64,000 bases of DNA from contig CBFHSD010000007.1 of NCBI GenBank assembly GCA_965658375.1, positions 6,109 to 70,108 on the forward strand. Direction: 5' to 3'. This DNA comes from CBFHSD01 sp965658375 (lineage in GTDB: Bacteria; Bacteroidota; Bacteroidia; Flavobacteriales_G; Salibacteraceae). This document shows, in pieces, positions 36,876 to 45,176 of this stretch. Below the pieces are notes generated by a model. That model saw nothing but the letters and a program-made list of their open reading frames with translations. It was not told the origin of the DNA and did not search any database. The position numbers and the translations under genes are program-made. Numbering within the stretch: the first letter of the stretch is position 1; every line of letters begins with the position of its first letter.

Positions 36876-36962
36876 GCTATAACTATCGAATTGGCCTCAA
36901 ATATCTTATTGTTTATCAGAACACACCTAGCAACATAGTTGAAATATCAAACAATGAGGCAC

Positions 36963-36992
36963 AAAAAAAGAGAAGCACAAGTACTTCTCTTT
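36963..36992 (-). terminator. Terminator of the pirin-nitroreductase unit
   Basis: AAAGAGAAG pairs with CTTCTCTTT around an 8-nt loop, and the minus-strand transcript ends in seven U. It lies 25 bp after the nitroreductase stop. Confidence 0.8.
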
Positions 36993-37017
36993 CTTATACG
37001 AGCCAAAATATGTTTAT

Positions 37018-37650
37018 TTATACTGTTTCAAACAGCTCATCCAATGGTTTTCTCACCTTTGTCTGGTGTTGTGTGGCATCATCTTCTGCACGGTAACCTA
37101 CGGTTGCAACTACAGCTGCGTTCAGTCGCTTTTCTTCCAAGCCTAAGATTTTATTGAATTGCGCATTGTCAAATCCTTCCATCGGACAAGAGTCTATTTT
37201 TAACTCTGCACAAGCATCCATCAAATTGCTTAACGCAATGTAGGTTTGACGGGTTGTCCAATGCCCTTTCATTTCAGCATCCATATCGTCAACCACGGTT
37301 TTTTTCATGAAATCTCCATAACCCTTTAAATCAGCCACTTGAATACCACTTGCTGTTGCTTTTCTGCTCAAATAAGCATCAATATCGCTTTCTTGAACAT
37401 CTGCATAGTTGCAGAAAACAAATACATGAGAGGCATCTGTTACTTGAGATTGTCCCCAAGCAGCTTCTTTCAATTGTGCTCTAATCTCTTCATTTTCAAC
37501 AAGCAACACTTTGTAAAGCTCAAGGCCATAAGAGGTTGGCGTAAGACTAATTGCCTCTTTAAGCATTTCTAAATCTTTTGTACTTATCTTTTTGGATGCA
37601 TCAAACTTTTTTGTTGCATACCTCCATTTCAATCCTTCTAATAATTCCAT
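37018..37650 (-). CDS. NAD(P)H-dependent nitroreductase-family flavoenzyme
   Basis: A 210-residue FMN enzyme of the NfsB/NfnB type. Landmarks are WRYATKKFD at the N-terminus, LTPTSYGLELYKVLLV, and CPMEGFD followed by NAAVVATVGYRAEDD. It reduces nitroaromatics or quinones in the cytoplasm. It lies 8 bp after the pirin gene and shares its transcript, which fits a redox- or quinone-stress unit. Confidence 0.88.
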   Translation of the reverse strand: MELLEGLKWRYATKKFDASKKISTKDLEMLKEAISLTPTSYGLELYKVLLVENEEIRAQLKEAAWGQSQVTDASHVFVFCNYADVQESDIDAYLSRKATASGIQVADLKGYGDFMKKTVVDDMDAEMKGHWTTRQTYIALSNLMDACAELKIDSCPMEGFDNAQFNKILGLEEKRLNAAVVATVGYRAEDDATQHQTKVRKPLDELFETV

Positions 37651-37658
37651 TCTTTCTA

Positions 37659-38537
37659 TTAAATATTCATTGGTACTTCCATTAACAATACGCGTGAACC
37701 AGCATTAGGTTTGATTTCAATTTCTTGTGTATCCCATATTCCAAAACCATCTCTCTTGTTCAATGCTTGGCCTTGAATCGAGGTGCTACCTTCTATTACA
37801 AAGGCATACAAACCGTTTCCGGCTTTATTCATCTTATAAGTGATGGTTTTACTCTCTTTAAACTCCCCTAAATGGAACCACGCATCTTGGTGGATCCAAA
37901 CCCCTTCATCGTCTTGATTTGGAGAAAGAATCTGTTGAAATTGATTGATTCCTTTACTCGCGTCTAGGGAAATTTGATCATAGCGCGGAGTGACACTTTT
38001 CTTGTTTGGAAAAAGCCAGATTTGCAGCAACTTGACAGCTTTGTTTTCATTGGCATTGAACTCACTGTGGAAAATACCCGTTCCGGCACTCATTACCTGA
38101 ACATCTCCCCTTTTTATAATGGATCCATTGCCCATACTGTCCTCATGCTTGAGGTCTCCTTCTAATGGAATAGTGATAATTTCCATGTTGTCATGAGGGT
38201 GGGTTCCAAATCCTTTAGATCCGGCTATTTGATCATCGTTCAAAACGCGCAAAACTCCAAAATGCATGCGTTCTGGATTGCGGTAATTGGCAAAACTAAA
38301 TGTGTGATGTGCATCTAACCAACCGTGATTGGCATGCCCTCTGGTTTCTGCTTTGTGTAAGACTGTATTCATAGTTTTGTGCTCTTTGTTTGGGAGATGA
38401 TTAAAACCTACTTCTTTCATGAGTTTGTCGTAGTCTGAGGTTTTAAGTTTGACATTATTCGCTTTTAACATGGCAGGTGCTGCAGCCATTGCCGCTCCCC
38501 CTAGTAGGGTTTTCTTCAAAAATGATTTTCTGTCCAT
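37659..38537 (-). CDS. Pirin-family protein with an exported-type leader
   Basis: The start at 38537 gives 292 residues; an ATG 21 bp further upstream would lie inside the promoter and is not favoured. A leader MDRKSFLKKTLLGGAAMAAA resembles the Bacteroidota Tat-like type, with RK rather than RR. The pirin cupin begins at MNTVLHKAETRGHANHGWL, where other bicupins of this family normally start. It has the metal ligands in FGTHPHDNMEI (His-x-His) and HSEFNAN. Pirins bind iron and some act as quercetin dioxygenases. The leader suggests a location outside the cytoplasm or an adopted upstream extension. Confidence 0.82.
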   Translation of the reverse strand: MDRKSFLKKTLLGGAAMAAAPAMLKANNVKLKTSDYDKLMKEVGFNHLPNKEHKTMNTVLHKAETRGHANHGWLDAHHTFSFANYRNPERMHFGVLRVLNDDQIAGSKGFGTHPHDNMEIITIPLEGDLKHEDSMGNGSIIKRGDVQVMSAGTGIFHSEFNANENKAVKLLQIWLFPNKKSVTPRYDQISLDASKGINQFQQILSPNQDDEGVWIHQDAWFHLGEFKESKTITYKMNKAGNGLYAFVIEGSTSIQGQALNKRDGFGIWDTQEIEIKPNAGSRVLLMEVPMNI

Positions 38538-38555
38538 TGTAAATATTTTACACAA

Positions 38556-38587
38556 CAAATATATGAAACTATTTTACATGTAAACAA
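38556..38587 (-). promoter_or_regulatory. Promoter of the pirin-nitroreductase unit
   Basis: Read on the minus strand: TTG (38587-38585), a 21-nt spacer and TATATTTG (38563-38556), an exact Bacteroidota promoter. The -7 element overlaps the alternative upstream ATG of pirin, which supports the start at 38537. Confidence 0.75.
38573..38584. promoter_or_regulatory. Palindromic candidate operator within the promoter spacer
   Basis: TTTACATGTAAA is a perfect 12-bp palindrome lying between the -33 and -7 elements, where a bound dimer would block RNA polymerase. A winged-helix repressor (HxlR or MarR type) is a reasonable reader; no such gene is in the window. Confidence 0.6.
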
Positions 38588-38598
38588 TATGAGAGGTC

Positions 38599-39126
38599 TT
38601 ACTTTTTATAGTGCAGGTTCACCACTCCCGAAGCGAAGGAATCTACTTTTTCTAGTTTGAGTTTTTGCTCATTAAAACCCTTTGGAAACAGTGGAATGCC
38701 ATCTCCCAAGAGAACAGGGATAATGGAAATAACAAAGCTATCAAGCGCCTGTACGGCTAATGTATTCTTAATAAGCTTTCCTCCTCCAACAAGCCAAACT
38801 CCTTTTTCACTTTGGTCCTTGAGTGTTTGAATGGTTTCCTCATCATAGGTATTGATCAAGCTTGTATTCGGAGTGGGTATTTCTAAGTCTTTGTTGGTTG
38901 AAACAATAAATGTTTGCTGCGATTCATAAGGCCATTGTACACCAAAAGCAAGTATTTCTTGGTAGGTCGCTCGGCCCATTACAATCACATCTATTCCATC
39001 TAAAAAGGCGCTATAGCCATAGTCTTCTCCCTCTACTCTTATGTCATCTAAGAAACCTAAAGAATTGTCTTTGCGTGCAATGTATCCATCGAGCGATGCA
39101 GCAATAAATAACTTTACTTCACTCAT
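38599..39126 (-). CDS. Dihydrofolate reductase-like (RibD C-terminal family) protein
   Basis: A 175-residue cytoplasmic protein starting with the typical VKLFIAASLDGYIARKD and containing VIVMGRATYQEIL and the nucleotide-binding VWLVGGGKLIKNTL. Family members are YyaP/YwjB-like reductases of uncertain substrate. The gene ends just upstream of the pirin promoter. Confidence 0.85.
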   Translation of the reverse strand: MSEVKLFIAASLDGYIARKDNSLGFLDDIRVEGEDYGYSAFLDGIDVIVMGRATYQEILAFGVQWPYESQQTFIVSTNKDLEIPTPNTSLINTYDEETIQTLKDQSEKGVWLVGGGKLIKNTLAVQALDSFVISIIPVLLGDGIPLFPKGFNEQKLKLEKVDSFASGVVNLHYKK

Positions 39127-39148
39127 AGCTTAGCATGTTTTTAATGGC

Positions 39149-39913
39149 CTAAAAATTCAACTTTAAACCATCATACGCGAGGTTCACACCTTTTGGCAGC
39201 TCCTTCTCGATGTCTGCAGCTAAACCCGCTTGATGAGACAAGTGCGTTAAATAAGTTTGTGGGATCTCTAACTCTTGCGCCAAGGCAACGGCTTGTGAAA
39301 TTGAAAAATGAGAAATATGTTCTTCTTTTTTCAAGGCATTCAGCACTAAAACCTCAGAACCCCTTATCAATTCCTTAGAAGACTCAGAAATATAATTGGC
39401 ATCGGTGATGTAGGTGAAGGGACCAAATCTAAAACCAAGCACTGGTAGTTTATAATGCAATACTTCAATGGGCATTATTTCAAGTCCCTCTACATCAATG
39501 GCTTGCTCTCCCTTTATGGTATGGAGTTCTATTCGTGGAACTCCCGGATATTTGAATTCTGAAAAGGCGTAGTAAAAATCTCTTTGAATGGCTTTTTGGG
39601 TATTCTCATCAGCAAAAACATGCATGTCTTTGCGCTGTTTGAAGTTAAAGGCACGCACATCATCCAGACCCGCTATATGATCTTTATGCTCATGTGTCAT
39701 TAACACAGCATCGAGTTTTTGAACTTGTTCACGCAGCATTTGCTGCCTGAAGTCAGGTCCAGCATCTACTGCAATACTGGTTTGATTTGTCTCTACTAAA
39801 ATGGAGGTTCTAAGCCGGTTATCTTTTGGAGAATCACTTTTACAAACCTCACAATTACAAGCAATTACTGGAATACCTTGTGATGTACCGGTTCCTAAAA
39901 ATGTGATCTTCAT
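39149..39913 (-). CDS. MBL-fold metal-dependent hydrolase (PhnP-like)
   Basis: A 254-residue enzyme. FLGTGTSQGIPVIACNCEVC is the family start, with a Cys-rich knuckle also seen in PhnP. The metal site reads THEHKDHIAGLDD (HxHxDH) and later residues DANY and HLSHQ complete it. PhnP is a cyclic-ribose phosphodiesterase; many Bacteroidota carry this homologue without other phn genes, so the true substrate is open. It lies 6 bp after the cysteine desulfurase gene. Confidence 0.85.
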   Translation of the reverse strand: MKITFLGTGTSQGIPVIACNCEVCKSDSPKDNRLRTSILVETNQTSIAVDAGPDFRQQMLREQVQKLDAVLMTHEHKDHIAGLDDVRAFNFKQRKDMHVFADENTQKAIQRDFYYAFSEFKYPGVPRIELHTIKGEQAIDVEGLEIMPIEVLHYKLPVLGFRFGPFTYITDANYISESSKELIRGSEVLVLNALKKEEHISHFSISQAVALAQELEIPQTYLTHLSHQAGLAADIEKELPKGVNLAYDGLKLNF

Positions 39914-39919
39914 AGTTGA

Positions 39920-41059
39920 CTAATTGGCGTAAATTTTTTGAAGTGCTGTTATTGCTAAATCAATTTCTTCTTTGCTTGTATAACGGCTAAATGAGAAACG
40001 TACAGACGGTCTGTCTGATTGCACTCCAATTCCAGCTAAAACATGAGAGCCTTGGTTGCTCCCAGAAGTACAAGCGCTTCCACCAGAGCAGGCAACGCCC
40101 ATAATGTCCATGTTGAACAACAACATATCAGCCTTGTTTGTTGGCGGTAACATCACATTTAAAACCGTATATAAGGATTTAGATTCTGTAGAGCAGGTTC
40201 CATTGAATTGCACATCTCCCAAAGTCTCTAAAAGCTTATCCATCATATATGATTTCAAGCCTTGCACATGCTTTTGATGTTCTTCCAAATCTTCAAAAGC
40301 TAAATCCATGGCTTTAGACAAGCCAACAATGCCATACACGTTTTCCGTACCGGCTCTAAACCCTCTTTCTTGCGATCCACCCATTATGAGTGGCTTAATA
40401 TGAAGTGCCTTGTTTACATATAAGAAACCAACGCCTTTAGGTCCATGAAATTTGTGCGCTGCGCAAGTGATAAAGTCAATTGGGAAAGCTGACAGATCAA
40501 AAGCATAATGCCCCATGGTTTGCACTGTATCACTGTGAAACAATGCTCCGTACGCTTTGCACATCTCTCCTACTTGCTCAATGGGAAGTAAATTACCAAT
40601 TTCATTGTTGGCATGCATTAAGCACACCATTGTTTTTTGATCTGAACCAGAAAGAAGAGCTTCCAAATCAGCTAAATCAACACAACCTTCAGCGTTCAAA
40701 TTCACATGAACTATTTCTGCCAAGCCAATGCGTTGTAATTCATCTACAGTATGTCCAACGGCATGATGTTCTATTGGAGTAGTAATGATTCTCTCTACAT
40801 CTAAATCGCGCACAGCAGCTGTAAGGGCCAAATTATCGGCCTCGGTTCCACCAGAAGTGAAAATGATTTCACCAGGAGTCACATTCAAATGCTTAGCAAC
40901 ATTTCTACGTGCTGTTTCCAGTAGCCCCTTCACCTCTCTTCCAAAACCATGGGTAGATGATGGATTTCCAAATTGACCGCGCATCACCGGAATCATGGCT
41001 TCCACGACTTCTGGAGCCATTGGGGTGGTTGCTGCATTATCTAAATATGCTCTTTTCAT
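39920..41059 (-). CDS. Cysteine desulfurase (NifS/IscS-like)
   Basis: A 379-residue PLP enzyme. YLDNAATTP is the start, AAHKFHGPKG places the PLP Lys near 203, and ACSGGSACTSGS carries the catalytic Cys on its mobile loop. It releases sulfur from cysteine for iron-sulfur clusters or thiolated tRNA. The scaffold genes of an isc or suf operon are not adjacent, so its partner is unknown. It is 2 bp from the glmM stop. Confidence 0.93.
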   Translation of the reverse strand: MKRAYLDNAATTPMAPEVVEAMIPVMRGQFGNPSSTHGFGREVKGLLETARRNVAKHLNVTPGEIIFTSGGTEADNLALTAAVRDLDVERIITTPIEHHAVGHTVDELQRIGLAEIVHVNLNAEGCVDLADLEALLSGSDQKTMVCLMHANNEIGNLLPIEQVGEMCKAYGALFHSDTVQTMGHYAFDLSAFPIDFITCAAHKFHGPKGVGFLYVNKALHIKPLIMGGSQERGFRAGTENVYGIVGLSKAMDLAFEDLEEHQKHVQGLKSYMMDKLLETLGDVQFNGTCSTESKSLYTVLNVMLPPTNKADMLLFNMDIMGVACSGGSACTSGSNQGSHVLAGIGVQSDRPSVRFSFSRYTSKEEIDLAITALQKIYAN

Positions 41060-41061
41060 CT

Positions 41062-42453
41062 TTACTCTCCTACAAATGATCTGATGTCTGACATAATTCT
41101 TTGAGCCAAAGCATCCGCTTTTTCTGCACTTGAGCTTTCAGCATAAATACGAATGATAGGTTCCGTGTTTGACTTTCTTAAGTGAACCCACTCTCTATCA
41201 AAGTCAATTTTAACTCCGTCAACAGTGCCGACTTGTTCATTTTTATATTTATCAGCCATGTGCACTAAAATGCCATCTACATCAAGGCCAGGAGTCAATT
41301 CAATCTTATTTTTAGAAATCACATATTGAGGATAAGAAGCCCTCAATTCGCTCGCTTTAATGCCTTTTTTGGCAAGGTGCGAAAGGAAAAGCGCCACACC
41401 AACTAAAGCATCTCTACCGGCATGTAATGCAGGATAAATTACCCCTCCATTTCCTTCTCCACCAATAACTGCATTGGTGCTTTTCATAGCCTCAACTACG
41501 TTCACTTCGCCAACGGCAGAAGCGGTGTATGATTGGCCGTGTTTTTCAGTTACATCTCTCAATGCGCGTGTAGATGACATATTCGAAACGGTATTCCCCG
41601 GTGTGTGTTCTAGCACATAATCTGCAACAGCCACAAGGGTATACTCTTCTCCGAACATGGTTCCATCTTCGTTGACGAGAGCTAGGCGATCCACATCTGG
41701 ATCTACCACTATTCCTACATCAGCATGGTTGCGAATAACGGTTGCGCTGACCTCTTTTAAATTTTCTGGAAGCGGTTCAGGGTTGTGTGGAAATTCACCA
41801 TTTGGTTCACAGTACAATTGGATCACCTGTTCAACCCCTAAAGCATTCAATAGTAAAGGAATAGCAATTCCTCCTGTTGAATTCACCGCATCAACTGCAA
41901 CTTTAAACTTGGCGCTTTTTATAGCCTGCACATCTACCAATGGTAATCTCAACACCTGATTTATGTGTTTTTGAATCCACGTATTATCTACTTCATAAGC
42001 ACCCAAGTCGTGTACTTCAGCAAAATCGAAAGCTTCAGACTCTGCCAAAGCCAAAACATCAGCACCATCCTGCCCGGATATGAACTCACCTTTTGCATTC
42101 AGCAATTTTAGGGCATTCCATTGACCCGGGTTGTGACTGGCAGTAAGTATGATTCCTCCTTGAGCTTTTTCAGCTGGAACAGCAACTTCAACCGTTGGTG
42201 TAGTAGATAATCCTAAATCTAAAACATCAATTCCTAAACCTTGTAATGTACTGGTTACCAAATTGGCAACCATAGGTCCCGATATACGTGCATCTCTACC
42301 AACAACCACTTTTACAGTGTTGCTTTCGCTTCCTTTTTTAATCCAGGAACCATAAGCTGCAGTAAAACGAACCACATCAAGTGGGGTTAAACCTTCATTC
42401 ACTTTACCACCAATGGTTCCACGAATACCGGAAATAGATTTTATTAGGGTCAT
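41062..42453 (-). CDS. glmM: Phosphoglucosamine mutase
   Basis: A 463-residue phosphohexomutase. The catalytic Ser is near 106 in TASHNPGQWNA, the Mg loop is DPDVDRLAL, the sugar-binding loop GEGNGGVI and the phosphate-binding RKSNTEPIIRIY. The catalytic loop and overall length fit GlmM, which makes glucosamine-1-phosphate for UDP-GlcNAc and so for peptidoglycan and surface glycans. A related phosphoglucomutase/phosphomannomutase activity is possible. It leads the operon with the desulfurase and hydrolase genes. Confidence 0.85.
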   Translation of the reverse strand: MTLIKSISGIRGTIGGKVNEGLTPLDVVRFTAAYGSWIKKGSESNTVKVVVGRDARISGPMVANLVTSTLQGLGIDVLDLGLSTTPTVEVAVPAEKAQGGIILTASHNPGQWNALKLLNAKGEFISGQDGADVLALAESEAFDFAEVHDLGAYEVDNTWIQKHINQVLRLPLVDVQAIKSAKFKVAVDAVNSTGGIAIPLLLNALGVEQVIQLYCEPNGEFPHNPEPLPENLKEVSATVIRNHADVGIVVDPDVDRLALVNEDGTMFGEEYTLVAVADYVLEHTPGNTVSNMSSTRALRDVTEKHGQSYTASAVGEVNVVEAMKSTNAVIGGEGNGGVIYPALHAGRDALVGVALFLSHLAKKGIKASELRASYPQYVISKNKIELTPGLDVDGILVHMADKYKNEQVGTVDGVKIDFDREWVHLRKSNTEPIIRIYAESSSAEKADALAQRIMSDIRSFVGE

Positions 42454-42471
42454 ATCTCAGAAAAATTTGGA

Positions 42472-42479
42472 CAAATATA
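42472..42479 (-). promoter_or_regulatory. Promoter -7 element of glmM
   Basis: TATATTTG on the minus strand, 19 bp before the glmM ATG, is an exact match to TAnnTTTG. No TTG is seen at the usual spacing. Confidence 0.55.
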
Positions 42480-42599
42480 GTATCTTCAGAAAGCCCTTTT
42501 TATGATTTTAAAGCTTGATTTAAATCTATCTCCTTCCGCTTGTTCAATACCTGTTAAAAAATACTTTTTGTTAACATAGCTTCTCGCTTATTAGGCCTC

Positions 42600-42607
42600 T
42601 ATATTTG
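42600..42607 (+). promoter_or_regulatory. Promoter -7 element of the TPR-comA operon
   Basis: TATATTTG lies 26 bp before the ATG at 42633. Transcription should begin near 42614, which is after the alternative GTG at 42609 and so rules that start out. Confidence 0.55.
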
Positions 42608-42632
42608 AGTGAATCTTATTTTTGCAGTACGA

Positions 42633-44057
42633 ATGAGAGATGAATTCAATCCTTTTGACCCCTACTTTCCTAGCGACTATAACCGCCCTTTGATTGATCG
42701 CTTTGAGCGAATGATGGAACAAGGGCACCATATTTTCTTCGATGTAGAAGAGTTTGAAGAAATTCTTGACTATTACATGGAAGAGCGCAGCGACTCAAAA
42801 GCACTAGAAGTGCTTCAAATTGCTAAACAGCAGCATCCACAAACAGCAGAAATTAAAATTCGAGAAGCTGAAGTACTAGCCTCTATTGGTAAGCCAGAAG
42901 AAGGGCTGCACATACTAGAAGAGGTTGAGCGCTATGAACAATACAATACCGATTTACTCTTAACTAAAGCCAGCATTCTTAGCCAAATGGGGATGGGAGA
43001 GTTGGCTCTGGACACCCTTAAAAGAGCAGCACACCTAGTTTCAGAGAAAGAAGAAAAAGTAGAGATTTTACTCAGTATTTCATTTGAGATGCAACTCCAA
43101 GGTAAAATCAATCAAGCCATTGAATACATCAAAGAAGTGTTGCGCATTGCACCTGAACAAGAAGATGCATTTTATGAGCTTTCTTACTGTTTTGAAGCAT
43201 CGAATAACTCAGAAGAAGCGGTAGAATTCTTTAGCAACTTCATTGAAGCTCGCCCTTACAACGAAGCTGCATGGTACAACTTAGGAGTGGCCTATGCCGA
43301 TTTGAAACTCTTTGAAAAAGCCATTGAATCGTTTGAATATGCTCTAGTCATTGACGACAGCATGTTCTCTGCAAAATTCAACATGGCCAATTGCTACGCT
43401 ACTATTGAACGTTATGATAAAGCGATTGAACTGTACAATGAAGTTCGCGAGAATGACATTTTCGAAAGCTTAGCATTCTATTACATCGGTGAATGCTTTG
43501 AGAAGCTCAAGGATTATTCATCTGCAGAGAAGTATTACAATCTTGCACTTCAAAAAGACGCGCAAATTGGTGGCGCTTTTATGGGGCTTGCCTCCATCTA
43601 TAATTTTAGAGGAGAGTTGGCAAAGAGCATGAAATTTATTCGCAAAGCCTTAGAAATTGAACCAAGCAATACAGAGTTTTGGTACAACCTTGCAGAGACT
43701 GAAGAAAAATTAGAGTTGTTTGAAGAGGCCAAAGAAACGTATGACAAAATGCTCGAACTGGGTGTGAATGATCAAGAAATTTACCTCAGGTACTCTGCTA
43801 TATTATTCGAAAGTAATGGTCTTTCTGAAGCTGTTACTATCCTTGAGAAAGGAATTAACTCTCACGAAGAAAATGCTGATTTTTATTATAGATTTGCCGC
43901 TTATTTGTTGAAAAGTGGGAAATCTGCGGATGCACATGACATCTTAGCTCTGGCACTCTCAACAGATTACGACAAACTGAATACATTTTTCGAATATATG
44001 CCTGAGGCAGAGAACGTTGACTTCGTTATAGCTCTGGTGTCTGAATTTAAGAACTAA
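42633..44057 (+). CDS. Cytoplasmic tetratricopeptide-repeat protein
   Basis: The start at 42633 gives 474 residues beginning MRDEFNPFDPYFPSDYNRP. There is no signal peptide. About ten TPR units follow, with recurrent W..L...Y......A patterns (AAWYNLGVAYADL, AKFNMANCYATI, AFYYIGECFEKL, FWYNLAETEEKL). The family is conserved across Bacteroidota without a known role. It is the first gene of a five-gene run ending in aroE, with only 1 bp to the next gene. Confidence 0.85.
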   Translation: MRDEFNPFDPYFPSDYNRPLIDRFERMMEQGHHIFFDVEEFEEILDYYMEERSDSKALEVLQIAKQQHPQTAEIKIREAEVLASIGKPEEGLHILEEVERYEQYNTDLLLTKASILSQMGMGELALDTLKRAAHLVSEKEEKVEILLSISFEMQLQGKINQAIEYIKEVLRIAPEQEDAFYELSYCFEASNNSEEAVEFFSNFIEARPYNEAAWYNLGVAYADLKLFEKAIESFEYALVIDDSMFSAKFNMANCYATIERYDKAIELYNEVRENDIFESLAFYYIGECFEKLKDYSSAEKYYNLALQKDAQIGGAFMGLASIYNFRGELAKSMKFIRKALEIEPSNTEFWYNLAETEEKLELFEEAKETYDKMLELGVNDQEIYLRYSAILFESNGLSEAVTILEKGINSHEENADFYYRFAAYLLKSGKSADAHDILALALSTDYDKLNTFFEYMPEAENVDFVIALVSEFKN

Positions 44058-44058
44058 C

Positions 44059-44841
44059 ATGAATTTTAATTTACCGCATTTACCGGAGCGCACAACTAAG
44101 CCGCGCCAAACTGGCTTGACCATGATGATGGACAAAGGCATGAGCAATACACGTACAGAGTATGTGATTGACGCCTGTAGTGAGCTCATTGATTTTGTGA
44201 AATTTGGTTTTGGAACTTCTTACATCACCAAAAACCTCACGGTTAAAATGGCAATGTATCAAGAGGCAGATATCCAATGTTACTTAGGGGGGACCCTTTT
44301 TGAAGCCTACATCGCACGTGGTATGTTTGATGATTACAGAAGATTGCTTGATCAGCTTCACCTATCAGTAGCAGAAGTTTCTGACGGCTGCATTCAAATA
44401 CCACAAGAAGAAAAGTTGAAATACATCGAGATTTTATCAAAAGATGTATTGGTGCTATCTGAAGTTGGTAACAAAACAACGGATCACGAACTCACAGAGA
44501 AAGACTGGATCTCTAAAATGGCAAGCGAACTGCAAGCAGGTTCTTGGAAAGTGATTGCAGAAGCACGTGAAAGCGGAACGATTGGCATCTACGATTCTTC
44601 TGGCCAAGCAAAAACATCTATGATTGACCACATCTCTGAAGATGTAGGAAATGATGATATTCTTTGGGAAGCTCCACAAAAAGGACAACAGGTTTGGTTC
44701 ATCAATCACTTTGGCTCTAATGTAAACCTTGGAAACATTGCTCCAGACGAAATCATCCCGCTAGAAACTTTAAGACTCGGACTTAGGGGAGATACCTTCT
44801 TTAATTGGTTACCTGAAGGCGCTGTTAAACAGTACAAATAA
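44059..44841 (+). CDS. Phosphosulfolactate synthase-family protein (ComA-like)
   Basis: A 260-residue TIM-barrel protein of the ComA family. Marks are KPRQTGLTMMMDKG, the DFVKFGFGTS strand, the YLGGTLFEAYIARG loop and an ARESGTIGIYDSSG segment. ComA joins sulfite to phosphoenolpyruvate to give phosphosulfolactate, the first step of coenzyme M synthesis in archaea. The next coenzyme M genes are absent here. In Bacteroidota a sulfonate product, perhaps on the way to sulfonolipids, is a possibility, but this is inference. Confidence 0.8.
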   Translation: MNFNLPHLPERTTKPRQTGLTMMMDKGMSNTRTEYVIDACSELIDFVKFGFGTSYITKNLTVKMAMYQEADIQCYLGGTLFEAYIARGMFDDYRRLLDQLHLSVAEVSDGCIQIPQEEKLKYIEILSKDVLVLSEVGNKTTDHELTEKDWISKMASELQAGSWKVIAEARESGTIGIYDSSGQAKTSMIDHISEDVGNDDILWEAPQKGQQVWFINHFGSNVNLGNIAPDEIIPLETLRLGLRGDTFFNWLPEGAVKQYK

Positions 44842-44850
44842 TCCAATTTT

Positions 44851-45168
44851 ATGAAATCTATTACGGTTCAAGAGCTTGACGCAAAGCTCAAGTCAAACAA
44901 CCCAGTTGTTGTTATTGATGTGAGAGAAAGTTGGGAAAGAGATATCGTACACATCAACGGTAAGCATATTCCAATGGGCGATATCGCAGAGCATGCGAAT
45001 GAAATCCCTAAAGACCAAGAAGTTGTTATTCATTGCAAATCAGGAAAGCGAAGTGCTTCTGTGATTGGCTTTTTAGAAACACAGCATGCGTTTCAAAACC
45101 TGTACAATTTAGAAGGCGGAATCTTGGCGTGGGTAAGCGAAATTGATACTTCACTAGAAGCATATTAG
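44851..45168 (+). CDS. Single-domain rhodanese
   Basis: A 105-residue cytoplasmic sulfurtransferase domain. The active-site loop HCKSGKRS carries the catalytic Cys near 62, and VVVIDVRESWE and LEGGILAW are the family start and end. It moves sulfane sulfur, possibly releasing sulfite that a ComA-type enzyme could use. It lies 9 bp after the ComA-like gene. Confidence 0.92.
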   Translation: MKSITVQELDAKLKSNNPVVVIDVRESWERDIVHINGKHIPMGDIAEHANEIPKDQEVVIHCKSGKRSASVIGFLETQHAFQNLYNLEGGILAWVSEIDTSLEAY

Positions 45169-45176
45169 TAGCAATT

